From the NCBI GenBank assembly GCA_003719395.1, contig RHMC01000044.1, positions 1 to 48,140 of the forward strand: a stretch of 48,140 nucleotides of DNA, in the 5' to 3' direction. Below the pieces are notes generated by a model. The model did no database searches. It saw only the letters and a list, made by a program, of their open reading frames with translations, and had not been told where the DNA came from. The DNA comes from Streptomyces altiplanensis (GTDB lineage Bacteria; Actinomycetota; Actinomycetes; Streptomycetales; Streptomycetaceae). The position numbers were made by a program, and so were the translations under genes. Position 1 is the stretch's first letter, and each line of letters begins with the position of its first letter. Positions 37,722 through 46,481 of the stretch are shown piece by piece.

Positions 37722-39302
37722 GTGGCCCGGCGCCTACTCCCCCGCATTCCGAGCAGCAGCAGTGCCTCGATCACCCGCAGCCGCGAGATCGCGCGCACCG
37801 CAGCCGACAGCGCCACCGACGTCCTCCATCCGCTGATCACCGTCACACGTGGTCTCCGGCGGCTGGCCGCCGCCGGCCGGCGCACATGGACCGCCATGCC
37901 CAAGGACCGGCGTGGTCCCGCGCTGTTCCTGGCGTCAGCCGTCGTCCTGGTGGTCGCGCTCATCCCGTACGGGCCGCTGCTCGTCCTGATCACGGTGATG
38001 GCCGCGGCCGCCTGGAAAGGGCGGGGACGCACCCCCGCACCCGGGCCCGGCGAAGCCGAGAAGGACCGGCTCCGGGCCGTCTACGAGGCCCTGGTGCCGC
38101 ACTTCTCGGTTGCCGAGGACCCCGCCCCGCTGTTCACCCACGGCGGCGAGTGGGACAAGGCGTTCCCCGAGTACGCCTTCGACGACGGCCGGCTCGTCCG
38201 GCTGCTGGTGCGCTACCCGGCGTACTTCACCGACGGCGACGCCTCCTCCCGGGCCCGCGTCGAGCAGCTGCTGCACGCCAAGTCGGGCCGCGGCCGCGAG
38301 TACCACTTCGCCTGGGACGAGGAGGGCAACCAGCTCCTCATGACGGTGCTCCCCGCGCTGTCCACCGCCATCGCCGCCCAGCGTTTCGTCACCGCCCCGG
38401 GCGAGACCGTACTGGGCTTCACCGACGCCGGGGCGGTCCAGCGGACCGTACCGGTCACGGAGGGCGACAGGACGTACAACGCTCCCCCGGTGATCTGGCG
38501 GACGGGTCCGCGCTCCACCGAGCCGCACCTGCTCGCCGTGGGACACCCGGGAAGCGGTACGACCAGCCTGCTCCGCTCGATCGCCCTGCAGGCCCTCCAG
38601 TACGGCGACGTGGTGATCGTCGAGGGCAGCGGCACCGGCGAGTACGCGTGTCTCACCGGACGCGACGGCGTACTGGCCGTCGAATGCAGCGTCGCGGGAG
38701 CGTTCGCCAGCCTGGAATGGGCCGCGCACGAGACCGAGCGGCGGCTGATCGCCGCGAACCGTGCCCGCCAGGCCGGACACCCCACCCCGGAAGACACGAA
38801 ACGCCCTCTGTGGATCCTGCTGGACCGGCCGAGCGTCTTCGGCCACCTGGCGGCCGCCGACGGGCGCACCGACCCCCAGCAGCTGCTCCAGGTGCCCCTG
38901 CGGCACGGCAGGGCGGCGAACGTCACGGTGGTGGTGGCGGAGCAGTTCGACACCGTGGAGGCCCTGAGCGAGACCGTACGCTCCCACACGCGCGCGCGCG
39001 TGGTGCTCGGTCCGTCCACTCCCGGGCAGGTGGAGTCCGTGCTGGGAGAGCCGCCGCACACGACACCGACCCCCGACACCCCTCCCGGCCGCGGTTACGC
39101 ACGGCTCGGCACCGGTCCCGTGATGCGGCTCCAGGTCCCGGCGACGCCCGACCCGTACGACGACGCGACGAGCGAGGCACACCGGCAGGCCGTCATCGAC
39201 CTGCTTCCCGAGCGCCTGGACGTGCCGGAGGCGCGCTCCGAGAAGCAGCCCCGGGTCCGGCCTCCGGCACAGGAACCGGAGCCGGTGCCCGCCGAGGGCT
39301 GA
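37722..39302 (+). CDS. FtsK/TraB-like membrane protein with degenerate P-loop
   Basis: 526 residues. Two membrane helices (about 66-105, ALFLASAVVLVVALIPYGPLLVLITVMAAAAW) are followed by a cytosolic RecA-like domain. At residues 274-281 the P-loop reads GHPGSGTT where GxxxxGK[S/T] is expected, so the ATP-contacting lysine is Thr280. The following SLLRSIALQALQYGDVVIVEG and LWILLDRPS resemble the FtsK fold and its Walker B strand. The C-terminal third is rich in Pro and ends EPVPAEG. GTG 37722 has AGGAG six bases upstream. It is probably a non-hydrolysing or structural relative of FtsK. The frame is intact. Confidence 0.78.
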   Translation: MARRLLPRIPSSSSASITRSREIARTAADSATDVLHPLITVTRGLRRLAAAGRRTWTAMPKDRRGPALFLASAVVLVVALIPYGPLLVLITVMAAAAWKGRGRTPAPGPGEAEKDRLRAVYEALVPHFSVAEDPAPLFTHGGEWDKAFPEYAFDDGRLVRLLVRYPAYFTDGDASSRARVEQLLHAKSGRGREYHFAWDEEGNQLLMTVLPALSTAIAAQRFVTAPGETVLGFTDAGAVQRTVPVTEGDRTYNAPPVIWRTGPRSTEPHLLAVGHPGSGTTSLLRSIALQALQYGDVVIVEGSGTGEYACLTGRDGVLAVECSVAGAFASLEWAAHETERRLIAANRARQAGHPTPEDTKRPLWILLDRPSVFGHLAAADGRTDPQQLLQVPLRHGRAANVTVVVAEQFDTVEALSETVRSHTRARVVLGPSTPGQVESVLGEPPHTTPTPDTPPGRGYARLGTGPVMRLQVPATPDPYDDATSEAHRQAVIDLLPERLDVPEARSEKQPRVRPPAQEPEPVPAEG

Positions 39303-39335
39303 CCCCCGAAGGCCCGGAGAGCCGGCGGACGCGGG

Positions 39336-40834
39336 TCAGGCGACGAACGTCCGCGGGGCTTCGGTGCCGGAGCTCGCTCCGCTCTCCACGAGCCGCGCGG
39401 CCGCCGCCAGCCGCACCGCCGCCTCGTCCGCCACCGGCCCCCCGACGGTGAACGGCAGCCGGACATACCCCTCGAAGGCCCCGTCGACGCCGAAGCGCGG
39501 CCCCGAGGGGACCCGTACACCGACGCGCTCGCCCATCTCGGCGAGCCGCGAACCCGACAGCCCCCCGGTGCGGACCCAGAGCGTCAGCCCTCCGCGCGGG
39601 ACGTCGAATTCCCAGTCGGGCAGTTCCCGGCGCACCGCTTCCACGAGCGCGTCGCGGTTCTCGCGCGCCTGCGTGCGGCGGATCTCCACGGCCTGTTCCC
39701 AGCCGCCCGTGCTCATCAGCCAGTTGACGGCGAGCTGTTCCAGTACGGGCGTCCCGAGGTCGGCGTACGCGCGGGCCGCCACCAGGCTGCGGATCACGTC
39801 CGGCGCCGCCCGCACCCAGCCGATGCGCATGCCCGCCCAGAATGCCTTGCTGGCGGAGCCCACCGTCAGGACCGTGCTGCCCGACGGGTCGAAGGCGCAG
39901 ACCTGCCGCGGCATGGCGACATCCGCGTCCAGGAAGAGCTCCGTCATGGTCTCGTCCACGACGAGAACGGTTCCGGCCGAGCGCGCCGCGTCGACGAGCC
40001 CGCGCCGCTGGTCCTCGTCGGCCAGGGCGCCGGTCGGGTTGTGGAAGTCCGTGACGACGTACGCGAGGCGCGGAGCGGCGTCGCGCAGGACCTGCCGCCA
40101 TCGCGGCAGGTCCCAGCCCGTGAGCCCCTCGGCCATCGCGACGGGCACCAGCCGGGCGCCCGCCTCACGCATCAGCTGGAGGATGTTGGCGTACGACGGC
40201 GACTCGACGGCGATCCGCTCGCCCCGGCCCGCGAAGAGATGGCAGATGGCGTCGATCGCGCCCATGGCGCCGGTGGTGACCATGATCTGCTCGGGCATGG
40301 TCGGGATGCCGCGCTCGGTGTACCGGTCGCGAGCATCTGCCGCAGCGCGGGCAGGCCCGCCGGGTAGTCGCCGTGCGTGTGCGCGTACGGCGGCAGCTCC
40401 TCCAGCGCGCCCTGGACGGCGCGGGTGAGCCACGGCTCGGGTGCGGGCAGGGAGGCGCAGCCGAGGTCGATCACGGAGCCGAGGGACTCGGGCGGCAGGG
40501 GTTCGAGGCCGCGCGCGGGCAGCGGGTTGCCCGCGGGGACGGCGGTCCAGCTGCCCGCGCCCCTGCGCGACTCCAGGAAGCCCTCGGCGCGCAGGGCCTC
40601 GTACGCCGCGGCCACGGTGGTACGGCTGACGGCCAGGGCCACGGCCAGCTCGCGCTCGGCGGGGAGCCGCGCGGCGACCGGCACACGCCCTTCGAGCACC
40701 AGCAGCCTTATGCCGTCGGCGAGGGCGCGGTACGCCGGCGGCTTGCGCGTGCCGGGCCCCTGCGGGCGCGCCTGCTGGGCGTTGAGCTGCCTGGCGAGCT
40801 GGGCCGCACCGACCGCCGAAGTCCACTGCGCCAT
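39336..40834 (-). CDS. MocR/PdxR-type regulator (GntR domain fused to aminotransferase), YczR-like, one frame break
   Basis: About 499 residues after adding one base near 40335. The N-terminal winged helix ([47 protein letters not shown]) is joined to a fold-type-I aminotransferase domain. The PLP lysine is in [15 protein letters not shown], and Asp/Asn contacts are in [12 protein letters not shown]. MocR proteins use PLP as a sensor and not for catalysis. It is divergent from a YczE-type membrane protein gene, its known genomic partner, so it most likely controls that gene. ATG 40834 begins the conserved [17 protein letters not shown]. Confidence 0.88.
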
Positions 40835-40837
40835 AAT

Positions 40838-40890
40838 TTCCAGTCCACCTAACTCGAATTGGCCATGGATAGCATCTTCTTCCAAGCCAC
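40838..40890. promoter_or_regulatory. Direct repeats in the MocR/yczE divergent promoter
   Basis: TTCCAGTCCAC (40838-40848) and TTCCAAGCCAC (40880-40890) match at nine of eleven positions and start 42 bases apart, about four helical turns. MocR-type dimers commonly bind direct repeats on one DNA face. The pair lies between the two divergent start codons, so both promoters could be covered. Confidence 0.45.
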
Positions 40891-40944
40891 ACAGTGTCAC
40901 GCAGCGGTCCACTGACGCCACCATCTCTATCCGAGGAGCACCTC

Positions 40945-41592
40945 TTGTCCAGGGAACTCACCCGCCGGCTGCTGCAGCTGTACGTCGGTCTGGCGCTGTA
41001 CGGAGTGAGTTCGGCGGTGCTCGTGCGCGCGGGCCTCGGCCTCGAACCCTGGGGAGTGCTGCACCAGGGCCTCGCCGAGAAGACCGGACTGACGATCGGC
41101 GTGGTCTCGATCGTCGTCGGCGCCCTCGTCCTGCTGCTCTGGATTCCGATCAGGCAGCGCCCCGGGCTCGGCACCGTCTCCAATGTCGTGGTGATCGGCA
41201 TCGCGATGGACGGCACGCTCGCCCTCGTACCCGACGTGCACGGTCTGGCCGGGCAGATCCCGCTGATGCTCGCCGGCATCGTGCTCAACGGCATGGCGAC
41301 GGGCCTGTACATCGCCGCCCGGTTCGGGCCCGGTCCGCGCGACGGGCTGATGACCGGCCTGAACCGCGTGACCGGGCGCTCCATCCGGCTCGTGCGCACC
41401 GCGATCGAGGTGGCCGTCGTCGCCACCGGCTTCGTCCTGGGCGGCTCCCTCGGCGCCGGCACCGTCGTCTACGCCCTCGCCATCGGACCGCTCTCCCAGC
41501 TCTTCCTGCGCGTCTTCGCCGTTCCGGCGCCGGACGCCGGCACCACGGTCGTCGTCGCCGGTTCACGGAAAGGCGCGACAATCCCCCGGTGA
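40945..41592 (+). CDS. YczE/YitT-family membrane protein
   Basis: 215 residues with about five or six hydrophobic helices ([86 protein letters not shown]). [14 protein letters not shown] and [12 protein letters not shown] are family hallmarks. The TTG at 40945 is chosen because GAGGAG (40933-40938) precedes it by six bases; a GTG at 40894 has no such site. The substrate is unknown; regulation by the divergent MocR protein is expected. The stop overlaps the next gene as GTGA, indicating coupling. The frame is intact. Confidence 0.85.
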   Translation: MSRELTRRLLQLYVGLALYGVSSAVLVRAGLGLEPWGVLHQGLAEKTGLTIGVVSIVVGALVLLLWIPIRQRPGLGTVSNVVVIGIAMDGTLALVPDVHGLAGQIPLMLAGIVLNGMATGLYIAARFGPGPRDGLMTGLNRVTGRSIRLVRTAIEVAVVATGFVLGGSLGAGTVVYALAIGPLSQLFLRVFAVPAPDAGTTVVVAGSRKGATIPR

Positions 41593-42360
41593 ACCGTGAC
41601 CGTGTACGCCACCCCTATCTGAACCACCCCGCGCCACTCGCGTTCGCCCACCGCGGCGGGGCGGCCGACGGCCTGGAGAACACCGCGGCGGCGTTCCGGC
41701 GCGCCCGTGAAGCCGGGTACCGGTACTTCGAGACCGACGTGCACGCCACGGCGGACGGCCGGCTCGTCGACGTTCCACGACGCGACCCTGGACCGGGTGA
41801 CGGACGCACGGGGACGCATTTCCGCGCTTCCCTGGAGCGTCGTCAGCCGCGCGCGGGTGGCGGGAAACGAGCCGCTGCCCCTCTTCGAGGAACTGCTCGA
41901 AGAGTTCCCCGAAGCCCACTGGAACGTGGACATCAAGGCCGAGCCCGCCCTCGCACCCCTGGTCGACCTGATCCGCAGGACCGGCGCGTGGGACCGCGTG
42001 TGTGTCGGATCGTTCAACGAAAACCGGGTGGCGAGGGCGCAGCGCCTCGCGGGCCCCCGCCTCGCCACCTCCTTCGGCACTTCGGGCGCCCTGGGGCTGT
42101 GGCTGCGTTCACGCTCGCTGCCCGCCCCCGTGCGCCGCAGCGCGGTGTGCGCCCAGGTACCGGAGGCCCAGAGCGGTGTCAGAGTGGTCGATCACCGCTT
42201 CGTGCGGACGGCGCACGCCCTCGGCCTCCAGGTCCACGTGTGGACGGTCAACGATCCGGGCCGGATGGCAGCGCTTCTCGATCTCGGCGTGGATGGCATC
42301 ATGACGGATCACATCGAGACGTTGCGCACGGTGCTGACCGAGCGGGGTGCCTGGGCCTGA
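41589..42360 (+). CDS. Glycerophosphodiester phosphodiesterase, one frame break
   Basis: Hydrolyses glycerophosphodiesters to glycerol 3-phosphate and an alcohol. About 256 residues after removing one extra base near 41770. The GDPD signatures are [14 protein letters not shown] (catalytic His), [14 protein letters not shown], then after the break [11 protein letters not shown] (second catalytic His), and later [11 protein letters not shown] and [23 protein letters not shown]. No signal peptide is visible, so it is cytosolic. GTG 41589 overlaps the yczE stop. A long hairpin follows. Confidence 0.9.
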
Positions 42361-42394
42361 CCCCGTGCCGTCCCGTGCCCGCGACGGCACGGGG
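42361..42394 (+). terminator. Hairpin after the phosphodiesterase gene
   Basis: Perfect 12-bp stem CCCCGTGCCGTC (42361-42372) / GACGGCACGGGG (42383-42394), ten-base loop. It directly follows the stop and lies 20 bases before the next start, so it may terminate or attenuate read-through into the transporter gene. It has no U-tract, as is common in streptomycetes. Confidence 0.6.
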
Positions 42395-42413
42395 ACGAGC
42401 GAGGGGGTGCGCG

Positions 42414-43805
42414 GTGAGCGCTGGCACCGTGGACCGCACCGACGGCACGGAGGAGACGGACGGCCCGGACGGGGCGGCCGGCCGCAGGCGCGAGCAACGC
42501 GGCTGGTACTTCTACGACTTCGCGTGCTCCGTCTATTCGACGAGTGTGCTCACGGTCTTCCTCGGCCCCTATCTGACGGCGGTCGCGAAGGCGGCGGCGG
42601 ACACGGACGGCTTCGTCCACCCGCTGGGCATCCCGGTGCGGGCGGGCTCGGTGTTCGCGTACGCCGTCTCCGTGTCCGTCGTGGTGGCTGTGCTCGTCAT
42701 GCCGCTGGCGGGCGCGGTCGCGGACCGCACGGGCCGCAAGAAACCGCTGCTCGCGGCCGCCGCGTACACCGGGGCGGGCGCGACGGCGGGCATGTTCTTC
42801 CTGGACGGGGACCGCTATCTGCTCGGTGCGTTCCTGCTGATCGTCGCCAATGCCGCCCAGTCCGTCGCGATGGTGCTCTACAACGCCTACCTCCCCCAGA
42901 TCGCCCAGCCGCACGAGCGCGACAAAGTCTCCTCGCGCGGCTGGGCGTTCGGCTACACGTCCGGCGCCCTCGTGCTCGTCCTCGACCTCGTCCTCTATTC
43001 GGGACACGAGAGTTTCGGGATTGCGGAGTCCACGGCTGTCCGGATCTGCCTGGCCTCGGCAGGCCTGTGGTGGGGCGCCTTCACGCTCGTGCCGCTGCGC
43101 CGGCTGCGCGACCGGAGGGCGACGGCGAGCGGCACGAGCGGCGACCGTGCGCCGGGCAGGGCCGGCACGGGGTGGCGCCAACTGGCCGCCACCGTCAAGG
43201 ACATGCGCCGCCACCCGCTGACGCTGTCCTTCCTGCTCGCCTATCTGGTCTACAACGACGGCGTCCAGACAGTGATTTCGCAGGCGTCGATCTACGGGTC
43301 CGAGGAACTGGGCCTCGACCAGACGACGCTCATCACGGCCGTCCTGCTGGTGCAGGTGCTCGCGGTCGCCGGCGCGCTCGGCATGGGCCGGCTGGCCCAG
43401 CGGTTCGGCGCCAAGCGCACCGTCCTCGGCTCACTCGCGGCCTGGACCCTGACGATCGGCGCGGGCTACTTCCTGCCGGCCGGGGAGCCCGTCTGGTTCT
43501 ACGCCCTGGCCTCGGCGATCGGCCTGGTCCTCGGCGGCAGCCAGGCCCTGTCCCGCTCCCTCTTCTCCCACATGGTGCCGCGCGGCAAGGAGGCGGAGTA
43601 CTTCTCGGTCTACGAGATGAGCGACCGGGGCATGAGCTGGCTGGGGCCGCTGGTCTTCGGGCTCACGTACCAGCTGACCGGCAGCTACCGGGACGCGATC
43701 ATCTCGCTCGTGGCCTTCTTCGCCCTGGGATTCGCCCTGCTCGTCCGGGTGCCCGTGCGGCGGGCCGTGGAGGCGGCCGGAAACCCCGTGCCGGAGCGAA
43801 TTTAG
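42414..43805 (+). CDS. MFS transporter, Atg22-like UMF1 family
   Basis: 463 residues with about twelve hydrophobic helices. The N-terminal [28 protein letters not shown] and the motifs [27 protein letters not shown] and [19 protein letters not shown] place it in the UMF1/Atg22-like group, whose yeast member exports amino acids from vacuoles. The substrate here is unknown. GTG 42414 has GAGGGGG six bases upstream. The frame is intact. Confidence 0.9.
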   Translation: MSAGTVDRTDGTEETDGPDGAAGRRREQRGWYFYDFACSVYSTSVLTVFLGPYLTAVAKAAADTDGFVHPLGIPVRAGSVFAYAVSVSVVVAVLVMPLAGAVADRTGRKKPLLAAAAYTGAGATAGMFFLDGDRYLLGAFLLIVANAAQSVAMVLYNAYLPQIAQPHERDKVSSRGWAFGYTSGALVLVLDLVLYSGHESFGIAESTAVRICLASAGLWWGAFTLVPLRRLRDRRATASGTSGDRAPGRAGTGWRQLAATVKDMRRHPLTLSFLLAYLVYNDGVQTVISQASIYGSEELGLDQTTLITAVLLVQVLAVAGALGMGRLAQRFGAKRTVLGSLAAWTLTIGAGYFLPAGEPVWFYALASAIGLVLGGSQALSRSLFSHMVPRGKEAEYFSVYEMSDRGMSWLGPLVFGLTYQLTGSYRDAIISLVAFFALGFALLVRVPVRRAVEAAGNPVPERI

Positions 43806-43817
43806 ACACGTGAAGTG

Positions 43818-43840
43818 AAAGGCCGGTAGTGTACGCCTTT
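43818..43840 (+). terminator. Weak hairpin after the transporter gene
   Basis: AAAGGC pairs with GCCTTT around an 11-base loop, 13 bases past the stop. The right arm ends in three T residues. It is short and only plausible. Confidence 0.3.
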
Positions 43841-43986
43841 GGCCTGCCAGGCGGACCGTTACTGCGCGCTCGGATATCGACAACGCTGGGTGACATCTGC
43901 TGCCAGAAGTGACAAACCGGGCACTGGTGGGTACCCAACTTTTGGGAAAAAGCAGCGGCACGACGGGCGACGCATGACCCGCAACG

Positions 43987-44012
43987 GGAATCTTTACCGC
44001 CGACCGGACGTT
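43987..44012 (+). promoter_or_regulatory. Sigma-R-type promoter of rbpA
   Basis: GGAAT (43987-43991), an 18-base spacer and GTT (44010-44012): an exact match to the Streptomyces sigma-R consensus GGAAT-N18-GTT. It ends 61 bases before the rbpA start. rbpA of S. coelicolor is an established sigma-R (disulphide stress) target, so sequence and prior knowledge agree. Confidence 0.85.
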
Positions 44013-44073
44013 GACCGGATGACGACGACAGCGACACCTGTCCTGTGGGCGACAAGCCCGGGAGGCACGATTC

Positions 44074-44448
44074 ATGAGTGAGCGAGCTCTCCGCGGCACG
44101 CGACTCGTGGTTACAAGCTACGAGACCGACCGCGGCATCGATCTGGCCCCGCGCCAGGCGGTGGAGTACGCATGCCCGAACGGACATCGATTTGAGATGC
44201 CGTTCTCGGTAGAGGCCGAAATTCCGCCGGAGTGGGAGTGCAAGGCGTGCGGCGCCACGGCACTCCTGGTGGACGGCGACGGGCCTGAGGAGAAGAAGGG
44301 CAAGCCCGCGCGTACGCACTGGGACATGCTCATGGAAAGGCGCACCCGCGAGGAGCTCGAAGAGGTCCTGGCCGAAAGGCTTGCGGTACTGCGATCCGGC
44401 GCCATGAACATTGCGGTGCATCCGCGGGACAGCCGCAAGTCCGCGTAA
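44074..44448 (+). CDS. rbpA: RNA polymerase-binding protein RbpA
   Basis: 124-residue actinobacterial transcription factor that binds RNA polymerase and group I/II sigma factors and stabilises the open complex. The core MSERALRGTRLVVTSYETDRG, CPNGHRFEMPFSVEAEIPPEWECKACG (zinc-type cysteines) and the C-terminal sigma-interacting helix RTREELEEVLAERL are all present. ATG 44074 follows GGGAGG. It is transcribed from an upstream sigma-R promoter and ends before a perfect 22-bp hairpin. The frame is intact. Confidence 0.96.
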   Translation: MSERALRGTRLVVTSYETDRGIDLAPRQAVEYACPNGHRFEMPFSVEAEIPPEWECKACGATALLVDGDGPEEKKGKPARTHWDMLMERRTREELEEVLAERLAVLRSGAMNIAVHPRDSRKSA

Positions 44449-44486
44449 CGCCCCGGCGTTGCGCCTGACGGCAGTCAGCACAACAG

Positions 44487-44542
44487 CAAGAGCCGCGGGG
44501 CCGTGACACAGCGAGTCTGCTGTCACGGCCCCGCGGCTCTTG
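44487..44542. terminator. 22-bp perfect bidirectional terminator between rbpA and fxsA
   Basis: Left arm 44487-44508 (CAAGAGCCGCGGGGCCGTGA plus CA) is exactly complementary to 44521-44542, with a 12-base loop. It lies between the convergent rbpA and fxsA stops and would end both transcripts. Confidence 0.88.
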
Positions 44543-44562
44543 TCATTCCACAAGCGACCGCG

Positions 44563-45135
44563 TCAGGGGGTCAGCGGCGGCCGCAGGCCCTCGTCCCGCC
44601 GCGGCGCGGGCTGCGTGTCCTCCCGGACGACCTCACCCTGCACGACCTTGCCGTCCGGGCGGTGAATGCGGGCCTGCTGGAAGGCGTCGCCCAGGCTGCC
44701 GGCGCCGGCCGCGCTCATCCTGCGCTCCAGGGAACGCTCGGCGTACCTGCCGAGGAACGACCGGACGGGCGGTACGAGCAGCAGCAGCCCCGCCGCGTCC
44801 GAGACCAGCCCCGGCAGCATCAGCAGCAGACCGCCGAGCATCAGGAAGCCGTTGCCGCTGCTCCCCCGCCGCTGCGCGGGCGTCTCGCCCGACTGCTGCC
44901 GCTGGAGCGTCTCGGTGAGGTTCCTGAAAGCACGGCGGCCCGCCCGCTTGATGACCACGGAGCCGAGCACGACTCCCGCCACCAGCAGCAGGAACACCGT
45001 GAATCCGCTCGCGGCACCGGCCACGACGGTCAGCAGCCAGATCTCCAGCACCAGCCAGGCGGCGACGGAGAGAGGTACGAGAGTGCGCGCACGCGAGCGC
45101 TTGGGGGCTGTCGGGAGCGGTGAGCCGGTCGTCAT
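44563..45135 (-). CDS. fxsA: FxsA-family membrane protein
   Basis: 190 residues. Helices include LSVAAWLVLEIWLLTVVAGAASGF and FTVFLLLVAGVVLGSVVIKRAG, then a re-entrant FLMLGGLLLMLPGLVSDAAGLLLLVPPVR, the FxsA hallmark. E. coli FxsA relieves phage T7 F-exclusion when overproduced; its normal role is unknown. It begins 46 bases after ppm1 ends on the same strand, so the two are probably one operon. The hydrophilic C-terminus is rich in charged residues. The frame is intact. Confidence 0.9.
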   Translation of the reverse strand: MTTGSPLPTAPKRSRARTLVPLSVAAWLVLEIWLLTVVAGAASGFTVFLLLVAGVVLGSVVIKRAGRRAFRNLTETLQRQQSGETPAQRRGSSGNGFLMLGGLLLMLPGLVSDAAGLLLLVPPVRSFLGRYAERSLERRMSAAGAGSLGDAFQQARIHRPDGKVVQGEVVREDTQPAPRRDEGLRPPLTP

Positions 45136-45181
45136 GCCCCCAGTGTGCCTGGGCGGGCGCCTGGACGGCGTAAAGAAGAGA

Positions 45182-45949
45182 TCAGGTGGGCCTGCGCCCG
45201 AGGAGCTTGTTCGCGCGGGAGCCGACGCCCCACGCCGTCACGCGCCACAGCGCCTCGACGACGATGTCACGACTCATCTTGCTGTCGCCCAGCTCGCGCT
45301 CGACGAAGGTGATGGGCACCTCGACCACGTGGTATCCCGCCTCGACCGCACGGCGGGCGAGGTCGACCTGGAAGCAGTACCCCTGGGAGGCGACCTCTTC
45401 GAGGCCGAGGCCTTCCAGGGTCTGCGCGCGAAAGGCCCGGAAGCCGCCCGTGACGTCGCGGATCGGTACGCCGAGAAGCACCCGCGAGTACGTGCTGCCG
45501 CCCCGGGAGAGCACCTCGCGGTGCTTGGGCCAGTTGACGACGCGGCCGCCCGGCACCCAGCGCGAGCCGAGGACCAGGTCGGCCCCCTTGAGGGCGGTCA
45601 GCAGGCGCGGAAGCTCCTCGGGCTGGTGCGAGCCGTCCGCGTCCATTTCCACGAGTACGCCGTACCCGTGCTCGATGCCCCAGCGGAAGCCCGCCAGGTA
45701 GGCCGCGCCGAGCCCCTCCTTGCCCTTGCGGTGCAGGACCTGGACCTGGTCGTCGCCGGCCGCGATCTCGTCGGCGATCTTTCCGGTGCCGTCGGGGCTG
45801 TTGTCGTCGGCGACCAGAACGTGCGCGTCGGGGACCGCCGCACGCACCCGGGAGACGATCGGCTTGATGTTCTCGGCCTCGTTGTAGGTCGGAATGATCA
45901 CCAAGGCTCTGCCGAGCGGGCCGTAACGCCTCTGACCGCCGTCGTTCAC
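45182..45949 (-). CDS. ppm1: Polyprenol monophosphomannose synthase (GT2)
   Basis: Transfers mannose from GDP-mannose to polyprenyl phosphate, supplying mannose for secreted glycoproteins. 255 residues. GT2 motifs are VIIPTYNEAENI, ADDNSPDGT and the metal-binding VEMDADGSHQPEE, followed by GSRWVPGG and SRGGSTYSR as in DPM1 proteins. There is no C-terminal membrane domain; in Streptomyces the Ppm function is carried by such a stand-alone enzyme and is needed for protein O-mannosylation and phage phiC31 infection. The frame is intact. Confidence 0.92.
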   Translation of the reverse strand: MNDGGQRRYGPLGRALVIIPTYNEAENIKPIVSRVRAAVPDAHVLVADDNSPDGTGKIADEIAAGDDQVQVLHRKGKEGLGAAYLAGFRWGIEHGYGVLVEMDADGSHQPEELPRLLTALKGADLVLGSRWVPGGRVVNWPKHREVLSRGGSTYSRVLLGVPIRDVTGGFRAFRAQTLEGLGLEEVASQGYCFQVDLARRAVEAGYHVVEVPITFVERELGDSKMSRDIVVEALWRVTAWGVGSRANKLLGRRPT

Positions 45950-46481
45950 TGCTTCCCCTTAATGTCCGTACACAGTTGCCCCACCATAGCGAGCATGGTC
46001 CGGCGGGCCTGCACGGATGCCGTCGAGAGGAAGCCGAAAGCCGTTCTGCGGGTCGGGGCCCGGCGTCCTTCGGGCCGGCCCCGGGCCCGCCGGCTGCGGG
46101 TCGGCCGAGAGCCGTTGTCTACTGAACATCCGGGCCCCGCCCGGGTCCCACCTTCCCCCGGGCCCTCGAGGAGCAGGGGGGACCCCCGCCCGGCTGAACC
46201 TTCCCTCGCCCCCGAGGCGCGGGCGCTGAACCTGGCTCCGAGTACTGGTGCGCCGGTGCGGCACACCGCCCCATGACCCAGCGGCGTTCGACGACTGCGT
46301 GGAGGTCTGCCGGTCGGACGTCCTGCGGTGGACCCGGCCGAACCTACCGGCCGGTGGCCGCTTTCTGTCAATAGCCGTTCGACCTGCGGCGTTCATTCAA
46401 ATCACCAGGTCAGTGCGGAAGGTGCGCGAGAGGCACGACGACCCCTGGGAACACCGATCGGCGGTACCGCGCCCGCGCACA
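45950..46481. other. Gene-free region between ppm1 and the amidohydrolase gene
   Basis: 532 bases with no supported gene. Both flanking genes run leftward, so it should contain the ppm1 promoter and the amidohydrolase terminator. I found only short GC-rich inverted repeats and no convincing promoter pair. Several open frames cross it, but none has codon use or motifs of a real gene. Confidence 0.55.

Noticed and set aside
45946..46396. Two overlapping minus-strand open frames upstream of ppm1
   Set aside because: They have no ribosome site or conserved motif and their composition is Arg/Gly/Pro-rich, as expected of non-coding high-GC DNA.
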